A DNA stretch of 64,000 nt from NCBI GenBank assembly GCA_041940305.1, contig JBGTSJ010000001.1, positions 1 through 64,000 on the forward strand, read 5' to 3'. The translations under genes and the position numbers were made by a program. Below the pieces are notes generated by a model. That model was not told where the DNA came from and did no database searches. It saw only the letters and a program-made list of their open reading frames with translations. Every line of letters begins with the position of its first letter. Positions within the stretch are counted from its first letter, which is position 1. The DNA comes from JBGTSJ01 sp041940305 (GTDB lineage Bacteria; Planctomycetota; Planctomycetia; Planctomycetales; Planctomycetaceae). Positions 53,811 through 64,000 of the stretch are shown here, piece after piece.

Positions 53811-53839
53811 GAGTCGCAGGCACACTCCGTGTGCCGTCC
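53811..53839. repeat. Dispersed palindrome family B, copy 2
   Basis: GGCACAC-TCC-GTGTGCC (53819-53835), preceded by GAGTCG and followed by GTCC. It lies between the ABC ATPase and permease genes, so it would fold in the shared mRNA. Confidence 0.7.
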
Positions 53840-53941
53840 ACTGGACAATCAGCCGCACTCAGCGATCGCCGGGACAATCCGAGTCTCCTTGAACCAACCC
53901 GTTCCCGCACACGTCCATCAAACGCCGCCATTAGCCTCACC

Positions 53942-56812
53942 ATGCACGACCTGAGCATCCGACGGCTGATCTGGAAAGAATACCGCACGCAGCGCAGCCT
54001 CTGGCTCGCGCTCGTCGCCGGAGCCGTCCTGCTGCAGTCCCTCGTGCTGTGGTACCCCGCGGCCGGTTCGATCCGCCTCCAGTTCCCGCTCGTGATTACC
54101 TACGTCCTGTCGGCCTGTTTCGCGGCCGCCTGCGGCGGGATCCTGTTCGCCGGAGAAGACGAAGAGGAAACCCGCGCCTTCCTGCGGCAGCTCCCCTTGC
54201 AGCCCTGGCGGGCCGTGCTGGCCAAGCTCTCCTTCGGCATCGGCGCCGTACTCGCATTCCTCTGTGTCACCCTAGTAACCGCGGCGCTCGTGGTCGTCGT
54301 GGGGGGCGGCTACCTCGGCGAAATGCTCCGCCAGGATCTCACCGTCTACGGCAAGTCGGTCGCCGGAACCTTCTTCTGGGGCGTCCTGTTGTCGCTGCTC
54401 ACCCGCCGCGTCCTCCCGACCGTCGTCTGCACCCTCATCGCGGAAGTACTGTTAGTCGGGTTCCTCAGCAACTTCTGGGTTCACTCGCCGCACGAAAGCG
54501 TCGGACAGTACACATCCTACGCGGCCGCAATCGCCATCGTAGCCGCTGCCGATGTCGTACTCACCCTCCGCTGGGCCGCCGGACAGCCCGTGCTCGGCCT
54601 CCGCGTGCGTGGCCCCGCGATGCCGGCCGCCGAACGCCGGCAGCGCATGTGGCTCAAGGCGGCGGAGTGGACCAGCCGGCGCGGATCACCCGACACGCGC
54701 GCCACCACCGCTTTGGTCTGGCGCGAGCTGCGGGGGATTGCCCCCTTCTGCCTCTGGTGGGGACTGCTGGGTGTCCTGCTGGTGGACCTCGTCACCCGCC
54801 TGCTCCCGATGGTGCCCACGCACATCGCATTTCTCGCCGCCACTCCCGCCGTCTGCGGACTCATGACCTGCCTCGGCGACCAGCGCCGGCAGACTCATCG
54901 CTTCCTCGCCGATCACGGCGTCAGCGCCGCGCGAGTCTGGTGGTGCAAGCAGATCCCCTGGCTCCTGACCGCCCTTCTGCTGGTGACGGCGTTTACCGCC
55001 TGGGACTTTCTGGCGGGCGGCCGTTTCGATCAGCAACGGGCGCAGGGAATGGCGTCATTCTCCGAAGCCATCCGGCAATCGGTCCACATTCCCTCGCCGG
55101 TGAGGAATTCGGCTTACGACGACCCGGCCAGTCGCGAGCTGCAATGGTGGTTCATTCTGTCCGTCGGATCGATGCTCTTCGCCGCCGGACAGTTCGCCGG
55201 CTTCTGGTTCCGTCGGACCGTCCTCGCGGCCGGGCTGCTGTTGGTCGTCGTCCCCGTGATCTGGATCTGGCACTTCGTGGCCGTCGTCGCCGGAGATATC
55301 CCGCTCGGCATCGCCAGTTGGCCGATCACTGTCGCCCTCCTTCTCGGAACTCTCCTGTCGTCCAGCCGCTGGCTGGTCGGCGACGCCAGCTGGAGACGCC
55401 GAATCGCTCCCGTCGGCACGTTGCTCCTCGCTCTACTGATTGCCGGTTTCGCCTCCGCCTCGCATCGCGCCAACGCCGTGCCGCAGGTCCACCCGGGCTT
55501 CGACGTCGAATTCGCCGTACAGCAATCGGGCCAGTTCGATCGTGAATGGTCGCAGCGCTGGGCCGAACTGGTCGGCGAACTGCGGTTGGCGAACAGCCGC
55601 AACCAGCCCCTCACCGCCGAAAGGTTCGCGCGGCTCGAATCCCTGATGCTTCCCCTCGGACAGGAACTGGCCGCTCCCCACGGCCGCATCGACCCGCTGC
55701 TCCTCATTCTGGATGACGATGTCCCCATCGTCCTCGTCCAAAGTGTCCTCGCCTCGCGCGCGGACCGTTTGACGGCAGAGGGGGACCTGCAGGGCGCCTG
55801 GGAGTCCTACGTCGCGGGTCTCCGCATCACTCGCTATCTGTCCGAGCAGTGCTCCAACTGGTCCTGCTGGACCACCTCTATGCTCACCGCCGACCGCATC
55901 CTCGCCGACATCCGCGGCTGGGCCGCCCATCCCGATCAGACGCCTGAGCAGTTGGAGACCGCATACAGCTTCCTCTCCGACGAGGTCCGCAGCCCGCGTC
56001 TCGCCCGGCAGATGCTGATGAACCGTTACGCCTACACCGAGCAACTGCTCGCGCGCGAGGGCCCGATCTGGGACCGCCTCGACCTCCGCCCCACCTGGTT
56101 CGGGCTCAGCGCAGGCGACGCCCGCTTCTGGCTCGCGGCGCTCCCTTGGTACGAGAGAGAGCGACTGCGGCGGCTGATCGCGATCGATACGTCGGTCTCA
56201 TTGGGAAACAGCAGCGGACTCAGCGAAGCGGACGCCGCCCTGATTTCCCGACGCGCCGCCTCCACGACGCTACCCCCCGACTTTCAGTATGGGCTATGGG
56301 AGTATTGGCGGCTGCACCTCGAAGGTGAGATCCTGCACGGACAATTCAGTGCTCATCACACGCAGGTCATCGCAACCGCACTTGTCCTCGCGCTGCAGAT
56401 GGATCGGCTGCAGCAGGAGGAGTTCCCTCCGACATTGTTTGAACTGAGCGACCGGCTGCCGTACGTGCAGGTGAGCGACCCGTTCACCGGCAGTCCCTTC
56501 GGATATCGGCCCGAGGGCTTCCCGGGGCGTGTTCTCCTTCAGCCCGGAGTCATGATTCCGGCAGGACAGCCGCTCCTCTGGTCTTCCGGACCAGGGCGAA
56601 GCGAAATTGTGCAGGCCTCTGGTGCGAATGAATCGGCCTGGAAATCGACCGGCCTGGAACGCGAGGAGTTCTTCGCGTCACCCGGCGGCCAATTCGCTCC
56701 GCGAACTGGACTCACCGAGACTCCGGCAGCCGACCCGGATCGCATCTGGTTCGTAATCCTCGGCACCGGACTCGGAGACACCCCCGACAACTTCCATCCG
56801 TCAGAGCCGTAG
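53942..56812 (+). CDS. ABC-2 type permease with a very large extra C-terminal domain
   Basis: The 956-residue protein begins LSIRRLIWKEYRTQRSLWLA, typical of the cytoplasmic start of ABC-2 permeases. It has about twelve hydrophobic segments in residues 1-525 (e.g. FFWGVLLSLLTRRVLPTVVC, LLLVVVPVIWIWHFVAVVAG). A soluble region of about 430 residues with no membrane segment follows. Its end, EEFPPTLFELSDRLPYVQVS then DPFTGSPFGYRPEGFP, resembles the DPFSG-type end module of planctomycete exported proteins. Normal ABC-2 permeases have 250-550 residues, so this is an unusual fusion. It should pair with the upstream ATPase. Confidence 0.85.
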   Translation: MHDLSIRRLIWKEYRTQRSLWLALVAGAVLLQSLVLWYPAAGSIRLQFPLVITYVLSACFAAACGGILFAGEDEEETRAFLRQLPLQPWRAVLAKLSFGIGAVLAFLCVTLVTAALVVVVGGGYLGEMLRQDLTVYGKSVAGTFFWGVLLSLLTRRVLPTVVCTLIAEVLLVGFLSNFWVHSPHESVGQYTSYAAAIAIVAAADVVLTLRWAAGQPVLGLRVRGPAMPAAERRQRMWLKAAEWTSRRGSPDTRATTALVWRELRGIAPFCLWWGLLGVLLVDLVTRLLPMVPTHIAFLAATPAVCGLMTCLGDQRRQTHRFLADHGVSAARVWWCKQIPWLLTALLLVTAFTAWDFLAGGRFDQQRAQGMASFSEAIRQSVHIPSPVRNSAYDDPASRELQWWFILSVGSMLFAAGQFAGFWFRRTVLAAGLLLVVVPVIWIWHFVAVVAGDIPLGIASWPITVALLLGTLLSSSRWLVGDASWRRRIAPVGTLLLALLIAGFASASHRANAVPQVHPGFDVEFAVQQSGQFDREWSQRWAELVGELRLANSRNQPLTAERFARLESLMLPLGQELAAPHGRIDPLLLILDDDVPIVLVQSVLASRADRLTAEGDLQGAWESYVAGLRITRYLSEQCSNWSCWTTSMLTADRILADIRGWAAHPDQTPEQLETAYSFLSDEVRSPRLARQMLMNRYAYTEQLLAREGPIWDRLDLRPTWFGLSAGDARFWLAALPWYERERLRRLIAIDTSVSLGNSSGLSEADAALISRRAASTTLPPDFQYGLWEYWRLHLEGEILHGQFSAHHTQVIATALVLALQMDRLQQEEFPPTLFELSDRLPYVQVSDPFTGSPFGYRPEGFPGRVLLQPGVMIPAGQPLLWSSGPGRSEIVQASGANESAWKSTGLEREEFFASPGGQFAPRTGLTETPAADPDRIWFVILGTGLGDTPDNFHPSEP

Positions 56813-57459
56813 CCAAACTCAACAGAGTTCGAGCCAACCGCAAGGGCCAGCGAAGAACCAGGACGCCGGTCATACCCTTATTCTCTTCGTGACCTTTGTG
56901 TCTTCGTGGTTCATTCGTCCATCGAAGCGAAGTGAGAACCACAACGGCACAAACAGCACGACGAACAAACTGACGCCCCCAAGTCGTCCTTCCGTGGTTG
57001 CCATAGCTTGACTGCGGGACCGCCGCGCTGGAACTAACCCGGTGGTCCTGACTGTTGACCGCGAGTGTCGCTGAAATCCGCGACCACCCCCGATTTGCCC
57101 TATCCGGCCGACCATCCCGCTGCTACAGTTCTGCGAGCCTTGTGGTCGGGACACCGCCCGCAGGGTCGATTTAGGATCGCATTTGCTCAACCTTGGCTGT
57201 AAGGTCCTCACTCCGCCGGCGATGATTTCGCCCGGAGTTCTCTGCCGCGGCAGAGCCAGGACGGCACGCTGGCCGCAAACGCGCCTGCATCGGTGCGTTT
57301 CGTGAACTCTCCGCAGTTCCGATTTCGCTCAACTTTCGCGCACGGTCTGCGCCCATTCGGGAGCCAGGAGGCTCCCGGCGCCGGCCCGCGTCACCGCGCT
57401 CATGCTGCCGACCTCTGAGAGGATCGCCGCGGGCGCACTGCACAGAAACTGTGATTCGA
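56813..57459. other. Intergenic space with a CGAAG-type repeat and leader of the helicase gene
   Basis: No gene is recognised in these 647 bp. At 56872-56920 lies a TTCGTG/CACGAAG-type repeat of the style also seen at 32.5 kb. At about 57238-57253 is a perfect 16-bp palindrome (CTCTGCCGCGGCAGAG). The stretch before 57460 may be a long leader of the DEAD-box gene, as is common for cold-regulated helicases; no promoter was found. Confidence 0.4.
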
Positions 57460-58743
57460 ATGACTTTCGCTGAACTTCCCCTCTCCCCTGCGCTGCAGCG
57501 GGCCATCGCCGAAGAGAAGTACGTCACGCCGACCCCCATCCAGGCCGCCGCGATCCCCCACATTCTCGACGGCCGCGATCTGCTGGGCTGCGCCCAGACC
57601 GGCACCGGCAAGACGGCCGCCTTCGCACTCCCGCTATTGCATCGGCTCGACGCCGTTCGCAAGCCGGCTGCCCCCACCGCTCCGCGCGCCCTCGTCCTGG
57701 CACCCACCCGCGAACTCGCCGGACAGATCGGCGACAGCGTCCGCACCTACGGCCGCCATCTCGCGCTCCGGCACACCGTCATCTACGGCGGCGTCGGCCA
57801 GCATCCACAGGTCAAGGCGCTCGATCGCGGCGTGCATCTGCTCGTCGCCACCCCCGGACGGCTGCTCGACCTGATGCAGCAGCGGCATCTCAGCCTGCAC
57901 CACGTCGAGTTTCTCGTCCTCGATGAGGCCGACCGCATGCTCGACATGGGCTTCCTCCCCGATCTCCGCCGCATCGTCGCCGCCCTCCCCCGGGAACGGC
58001 AGTCCCTGTTCTTCTCGGCCACCATGCCCCCCGCCGTCGCGCAGCTCGCCTCCACGCTGCTCCGCGATCCGGTCCGCGTCGAAGTGACGCCGCCGTCCAC
58101 GACGGTCGAGCGCATCGAGCAGAACGTCATGCTGGTCGGCTCGTCCGAGAAGCGCTCGAAGCTCCGCGAACTACTGGACGACGCGGCCCTCTTCCAAGTG
58201 CTCGTCTTCACCCGCACCAAGCGCCGCGCCAACGACGTCGCCCGCCAGCTCTCGGCTAGCGGCGTGCGGGCCGACGCCATCCACGGCAACAAGTCGCAGA
58301 ACGCCCGCCAGCGCGCCCTGCAGCAGTTCCGCTCGGGACGCCTCCGCGTCCTCGTCGCCACCGACGTCGCCGCCCGCGGACTCGACGTCGACGGCATCTC
58401 GCACGTCATCAACTACGACCTTCCGGTCGAGCCCGAAAGCTACGTCCACCGCATCGGCCGCACCGGCCGCGCCGGTGCGAGCGGGATCGCCATCTCCTTC
58501 TGCGAGCCCGCCGAACGCAACCACCTCCGCCAGATCGAACGCCTCATCGGAGTCCGCCTCCTTGCCGACGGCGCCGACACCGGCTCGAGCGGAGAGCGTC
58601 GAGAACGCAGCGGAAACAGCGGCTACGGCGGCAAACGGGGCAAGCGCCCCAACCGTCACCGCTCCCAGCAGAAGCCCGGCCAGAAGTTCCCGCAGCGTCC
58701 CCGCTCCAAGGCCCCCCGCCGCGAAACCGCCGGCGCGTCATAG
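57460..58743 (+). CDS. DEAD-box ATP-dependent RNA helicase (RhlE-like)
   Basis: The 427-residue helicase has the Q motif (VTPTPIQAAAIPHIL), motif I AQTGTGKT, Ia PTRELA, Ib TPGR, II DEAD, III SAT, IV VFTRT, V ATDVAARGLD and VI HRIGRTGR. The tail is basic and low-complexity (GKRGKRPNRHRSQQKPGQKF), which helps RNA binding. The length and tail fit RhlE-type enzymes that act in ribosome assembly and RNA decay. GTG at 57451, three codons upstream, is an alternative start. Confidence 0.95.
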   Translation: MTFAELPLSPALQRAIAEEKYVTPTPIQAAAIPHILDGRDLLGCAQTGTGKTAAFALPLLHRLDAVRKPAAPTAPRALVLAPTRELAGQIGDSVRTYGRHLALRHTVIYGGVGQHPQVKALDRGVHLLVATPGRLLDLMQQRHLSLHHVEFLVLDEADRMLDMGFLPDLRRIVAALPRERQSLFFSATMPPAVAQLASTLLRDPVRVEVTPPSTTVERIEQNVMLVGSSEKRSKLRELLDDAALFQVLVFTRTKRRANDVARQLSASGVRADAIHGNKSQNARQRALQQFRSGRLRVLVATDVAARGLDVDGISHVINYDLPVEPESYVHRIGRTGRAGASGIAISFCEPAERNHLRQIERLIGVRLLADGADTGSSGERRERSGNSGYGGKRGKRPNRHRSQQKPGQKFPQRPRSKAPRRETAGAS

Positions 58744-58984
58744 TGCCGGCTTCCCACGCCGGTCCGTGACGTCTGCAGCGCGGCGCATCCTGCCAGAAAA
58801 CCTGGTGTCTGTCACGAAGTTAGGCTGAGCGGATCGTGGCGGGGGGCCCGGAACGGATTCCAGGGGAGGCGTCCGCGTTGCCTCGGTGATGTCCTCAATC
58901 TGCAGTCCGTCCAGCGCACGGCACGCAGGAACTGTGCAGGCAGCAATCCAAAGATACGGCAGTTCGCCGCGAGCGAAGCGCGAC

Positions 58985-61537
58985 CTATTGAAATCCATCC
59001 AGAGTGAGACGACTGCTGCCCAGATTCAGCTGGCCCTCCCGCGGCCTCAGAATGCTCTCCGGGATCTCGACCCTCTCGAAAAAGCCAAAATCCGGGGCCG
59101 TGTGCCGCGCGAGCGCGTCGTCGAGTGATTCATTCGGGTTGGACTCGATTCTCTGGGGAATCCAGCTCTGCCACTGTCTAGTCCAAGCGGTCTGTCCCTG
59201 ATACTCGACCGACAGTCGGCACACGGATTCAGCGATGGACTTGAGAATCGGGTCTCCGTCCTCCACAAGACCAACTCGCAATTCGCCCTGCCTCGCCCGG
59301 CGCACTGGCTGGATTCGAATCTCGTGCGCCGGCACTCGACTGACGGAGGCGACGAACTTCACATCGGATGAAGTCACGACCGTCACCCCCCGGGCCGCCA
59401 GCTCGTTCTGCACCGCCAGCCGGATGCTCGCCTGCCGCGCCGGGTCGTCGATGCCGACCAGTTCGAGTGCGACGGACGCGCCCGGATACACGATCTTCAA
59501 CGCCGGATCTTCCGTCGCCAGCGCCAGTCTGGCACGCAACGTCGGGTCCGGCAGCGAAGACAGGATCAGCGCGCTGCGATCGTTCTCATTAGCAGCCACG
59601 GCCAGCAGCTGCGAACCGATCACGGCGAACTCGAGCCCCGGAAAGTCCCAGACCGGCACTTGCAGTTCGAGATCGAACAGCTGAGCCCCGGCGCCGTGTT
59701 CCCGTCCAATCAACACGTAGTTGCCGTCCGGGAGGAAAACCGGTCCGTGCGAATCCACGACGAGGTCATGGGTCTTTCTGCCGGTCGAAAAGTCCCACAC
59801 CTGCAGCTTATGTATTCCCGCCAGCACGAGCTTGTCGCTGGCGGGGCTGAAACCGAACGCAGGTTTGGGAAGTTCCTCCGACTGTAGAGTGGCCGCCAGT
59901 CTCCCGCCCGCAATGTCCCACACACCCACCATTCCTTTGCCGTAGAACGCGAACCAGCGGCCGTCCGGACTCACCGCCGGCCGGCAACCGCGGCTGATCG
60001 GCAGTTCGAACCGCCCCTCGCCCGAAACGACGTCCCAGATGCGCAAGCTGGTATCGAATCGCTCGGCCGTTGCGATATGCCGATCGTCCAGCAGGATGCA
60101 GAAGTCCAGATCGACGAGCCGGCCTTTCCCGTCGAGATGGGGCGACCAGACGGATTCCCGCCGGATTCCGTCCGGGGCGAGCGACCACACCTCCACACTG
60201 GCGGACTGCCTCGGCTGCGGTCCCGCCGACCGCACGACCAGTCGCCTCCCGTTGTCGATCAGACCCACGGGGCGATAACTGCCCGGGATCGCCCCCCAGC
60301 CGACTACCTCCGGCCCCTCCAGGTCGCAAAGAACGATCCGCGTCGAGACTTCGCTCTGCAAAGCCTCGCGGGAATGGTAGGCCACCGCGGCCTGCCGGCA
60401 CTCACGGTCTGTCACCACTCCCTGAATCGTCTCGTATCGTGAATGCGGGGCGGGAAGAGGAAGATTCGCCGTGACGGGTTCGCGAACATCGGCATCCGAC
60501 TCAATGTTCCACTCATCGAGTTCCGGGTCCATCCGAATGACTTTTCGCTTCTGCGCGTTCACGCGCGCAGGCTGCGGCGACTCCTGATGCGGCGGCAAAT
60601 TCGCAGACTCCGCTTCGTCCCAGTCGGCGAAGTGAAATCCCTCCGGTGCGCGTTCCGCCGCCAACGCCCCGGCCTCGGGCCTGGGCAACTCGGGAACAGC
60701 GGGCAACGCGGCCGGGGCCGTCCCGGACAGCAGGGCGAACTCGGCATCCCTCCACTCCCGCGCGTGGGTCAATTGAGGCACATTGCCGAGCACCACGGAG
60801 TTCGAGACCTTGAATGTGGCCGGTCCGGCCGAGTGGCGCCTCCCTTCCACGATGACATTCGTGTAGTCTGCGTCCCAGGTCGCGAAGTAGATCTCGGCAT
60901 CAGTGATCGGAGGATTTGTCTGACCTCCCACTTCGGGCCCGCTCAGCCGGATCTCCAGCGGCTTCCCGGCCCCGTCGGGTCGAATCGTATGCAGACCGAC
61001 AGTTGGAATCAGCCCCGCTTTCAGACCGGGAACTCGAACTTGCCCCGGTTGATGGACGAAGACTTGAACGGTGAATGACTCGGCCGGACCTTCAATTGTC
61101 TTGTAGTCGAGCAGCAGGACCTGCACACCCAGTTCGACGACCTGGATGCGTGGATTGGAAATCTCAATCCAGGGATCGATGCGTCGCCTCCGCAATGGAT
61201 TGAAGACCGTATCCGGAGTGACCGCGACAATGGGATCGCCGTGCAGGCTGCCGTAATACTCTTCGCGCGGCGATCCGGCCGGCGGCGGCCAGGAAGTGCT
61301 GTCCGGAAAGTTCACACCCGTCTGCTGGACGAATTCGTTGAGTTGTTCGCCCAGGCCGGTGTGGTCGATCAGACGAAACGCCAGGCCGACGCCGGCGATG
61401 ATGACCGTCAAAGCTCCCGTGATTCCTGCGATGATCCACCGCGCCGCGGATCGGCTCTGCTTGCGCGAAGCCCGATGTCTGCGGGGACCGGAATCGCGAT
61501 GCAATGGACGCCGGGAACGTGAACTGCCGCCCGACAT
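58985..61537 (-). CDS. Membrane-anchored WD40/beta-propeller protein
   Basis: The 850-residue product has a basic cytoplasmic N-terminus (~30 residues) and one membrane segment (IIAGITGALTVIIAGVGLAF). A unique domain of about 300 residues follows, then WD40-type propeller blades around residues 380-680 (e.g. LRIWDVVSGEGRFEL, PAVSPDGRWFAFYGKGMVGVWD, KLQVWDFSTGRKTHDL). The C-terminal domain of about 170 residues is unrecognised. It probably acts as an extracytoplasmic scaffold; function unknown. The start at 61537 follows CGGAGG by eight bases. Confidence 0.8.
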   Translation of the reverse strand: MSGGSSRSRRPLHRDSGPRRHRASRKQSRSAARWIIAGITGALTVIIAGVGLAFRLIDHTGLGEQLNEFVQQTGVNFPDSTSWPPPAGSPREEYYGSLHGDPIVAVTPDTVFNPLRRRRIDPWIEISNPRIQVVELGVQVLLLDYKTIEGPAESFTVQVFVHQPGQVRVPGLKAGLIPTVGLHTIRPDGAGKPLEIRLSGPEVGGQTNPPITDAEIYFATWDADYTNVIVEGRRHSAGPATFKVSNSVVLGNVPQLTHAREWRDAEFALLSGTAPAALPAVPELPRPEAGALAAERAPEGFHFADWDEAESANLPPHQESPQPARVNAQKRKVIRMDPELDEWNIESDADVREPVTANLPLPAPHSRYETIQGVVTDRECRQAAVAYHSREALQSEVSTRIVLCDLEGPEVVGWGAIPGSYRPVGLIDNGRRLVVRSAGPQPRQSASVEVWSLAPDGIRRESVWSPHLDGKGRLVDLDFCILLDDRHIATAERFDTSLRIWDVVSGEGRFELPISRGCRPAVSPDGRWFAFYGKGMVGVWDIAGGRLAATLQSEELPKPAFGFSPASDKLVLAGIHKLQVWDFSTGRKTHDLVVDSHGPVFLPDGNYVLIGREHGAGAQLFDLELQVPVWDFPGLEFAVIGSQLLAVAANENDRSALILSSLPDPTLRARLALATEDPALKIVYPGASVALELVGIDDPARQASIRLAVQNELAARGVTVVTSSDVKFVASVSRVPAHEIRIQPVRRARQGELRVGLVEDGDPILKSIAESVCRLSVEYQGQTAWTRQWQSWIPQRIESNPNESLDDALARHTAPDFGFFERVEIPESILRPREGQLNLGSSRLTLDGFQ

Positions 61538-61756
61538 ATTGAGCGCCTCCGGAAAGTGCGCCTGAGTGCCCGGCCCGGCAGTACACACCGGTCCTGGTCG
61601 TTATCCAGATCTGAACAGCATCGCAAATCTGCAGCCCGTTAGCCCGTTGAAGCAAGCATCGCCAACAGGACCTATACTGCCCAACCTTTCGGTCACGATC
61701 AATGGTCGAGTCAACTGACTCCGCAGCGGGGTGCAGTACTGGATTTCGGCATCGCG

Positions 61757-61833
61757 CGTGAGCGGGCCTCGGGTGGCACGCCCACATCATGGGATGCACG
61801 TGGTGATTGTCGTCCACGCCTCCCACGCTCACG
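61757..61833 (+). ncRNA. Candidate structured RNA between ffh and the propeller gene
   Basis: CGTGAGCG (61757-61764) pairs perfectly with CGCTCACG (61826-61833). Inside, GGGTGG can pair with CCACGCC, giving a 77-nt extended hairpin. TATACT at 61673-61678 might be a -10 for the plus strand, but the TTGAAG upstream is 20 bp away. The conserved SRP-RNA core was not found, so it is not called 4.5S RNA despite its position next to ffh. Otherwise 61538-61880 holds no gene. Confidence 0.3.
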
Positions 61834-61880
61834 CCGGGGGGCGCCGGGCAGTCTGAAAATGGCGATACCCCCTCAGCGTC

Positions 61881-63371
<1,491 letters not shown>

Positions 63372-63508
63372 GGGTCGCCGTCAGGAATCGCCGATCGAAG
63401 GTTGTTCAAAGGGTCGATTTTAGAGAGCGCCCGGAAGAGGGGCAATCACCGCGGAGCGGCCGAGGGACTGGGTACTGACTCTGGGTTGTCCTCGAAGCGG
63501 ACGGCCCT

Positions 63509-63537
63509 GAGTCGTGGGCACACTCCGTGTGCCGTCC
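63509..63537. repeat. Dispersed palindrome family B, copy 3
   Basis: GGCACAC-TCC-GTGTGCC (63517-63533) with the flanks GAGTCG and GTCC as in the copy at 53811. It lies upstream of ffh in a 480-bp space (63372-63851) that has no other recognised gene. Confidence 0.7.
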
Positions 63538-63776
63538 GCAGGATTCGCGACAACGCTGAGCCCGCGTAGGGGCCACCTTGTGCGAACTGCAGAAATCCGC
63601 TCCTGCACCCGGGACTGGAGAATACAGTCGACGCGCGCCTCGGAGAACCACGCGGCCCGGACGCCGTCAGCATGGTGCCCGGGCCCGGCTGATGTCGCTC
63701 GGAAGTCTCCGTCGCTGGCTCACTGGGGTCAGTCGCCGGTTCGAAGTGGTGCGGGCGTATTGCAACGAGAAGGAGA

Positions 63777-63802
63777 TAGGCCCGGCGTGAACGCCGGGCC
63801 TA
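63777..63802 (-). terminator. Strong hairpin after the gene at the right edge
   Basis: TAGGCCCGGCG and CGCCGGGCCTA pair over 11 bp around a 4-base loop. It lies about 50 bp after the stop codon of the minus-strand partial gene. The following minus-strand bases (TCTCCTTCTC) are pyrimidine-rich but not a clean T-run, so terminator activity is likely but not certain. Confidence 0.5.
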
Positions 63803-63851
63803 GGACAGAACATTTAACAGCTAGCACTACGGATTGTCGACTGCACCCGGC

Positions 63852-64000
63852 TCACTGCGGGAAAGGTTCGCGCTCGATAGCGACGTCTTCGGCGGGCCGC
63901 AGCGATTCGATCTGCAGAGCCTCGAGCCGTGCGTTGGTTTCGATCAACTGCTGATGCAGCGCCCGCACCTCGGCCCGCAGCGCGGCCATTTCGGCGGCGA
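63852..64000 (-). CDS. C-terminal end of a coiled-coil protein, cut by the window edge
   Basis: The last 49 codons read AAEMAALRAEVRALHQQLIE, then TNARLEALQIESLRP, and end in EREPFPQ before TGA. The heptad pattern of Ala/Leu with Glu/Arg suggests a coiled coil. The rest of the gene lies outside the window, so no family can be assigned. Confidence 0.6.
   Translation of the reverse strand, partial: AAEMAALRAEVRALHQQLIETNARLEALQIESLRPAEDVAIEREPFPQ

Noticed and set aside
61757..61833. 4.5S SRP RNA next to ffh
   Set aside because: The conserved tetraloop and internal-loop sequence of SRP RNA domain IV was not found on either strand.

Overview
The window looks like draft chromosome of a planctomycete (phylum Planctomycetota). 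The evidence is four DUF1501 proteins, two DUF1549/DUF1553 proteins (one with a planctomycete-type cytochrome domain), a DUF1559 pseudopilin-like protein, a DUF1080 protein, high GC and many small lipoproteins or secreted proteins without obvious homologues. A run of ten N inside xylA shows it is a draft or metagenome scaffold. Housekeeping genes (miaA, hemL, hemH, tig, csrA, proA, infC, rpmA, ffh, two tRNAs) are scattered singly among envelope genes, and many neighbours are convergent pairs.

Layout. 0-10 kb: a transposase tail, a stand-alone SecD-P1-like protein, miaA, a hemerythrin-like protein, FHA, VOC and YCII proteins, a YPGT-repeat lipoprotein, a fumarylacetoacetase-fold enzyme and an acyltransferase. 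10-16 kb: a GYF/TPR membrane protein, then a minus-strand group (zinc-ribbon membrane protein, DUF1080 protein, cation/proton antiporter). 16-20.2 kb: a degraded integration zone. It has a frameshifted HTH gene abutting a truncated PQQ-propeller gene, a tyrosine-recombinase tail, and a 48-bp direct repeat of the 3' part of tRNA-Met. 20-28 kb: cardiolipin synthase, a fatty-acid desaturase, hemL, a prenyltransferase-like protein and xylA. 28-41 kb: two DUF1549/1553 plus DUF1501 pairs, an SDR, a long NfeD/ClpP-class membrane protein and a methyltransferase. 41-49 kb: tig, tRNA-Gly, csrA, hemH, pirin, proA, infC, rpmA and a CAP protein. 49-57 kb: two more DUF1501 genes and a GntR-ABC locus whose permease carries a very large extra domain. 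57-64 kb: a DEAD-box helicase, a beta-propeller membrane protein, ffh and a coiled-coil tail.

The strongest unexplained signal is a 113-nt element just before the DUF1549/1553-DUF1501 operon (36079-36191). A promoter-like sequence ends where the element begins. A 10 bp + 5 bp closing stem encloses two perfect hairpins, and its 3' arm contains the operon's Shine-Dalgarno sequence, so folding would hide the ribosome-binding site.

Two dispersed palindrome families punctuate the intergenic spaces: seven copies of a GAAACCCGG...CCGGGTTTC element, and three or four copies of a GGCACAC...GTGTGCC element. A five-hairpin array lies at 8.5-8.7 kb.
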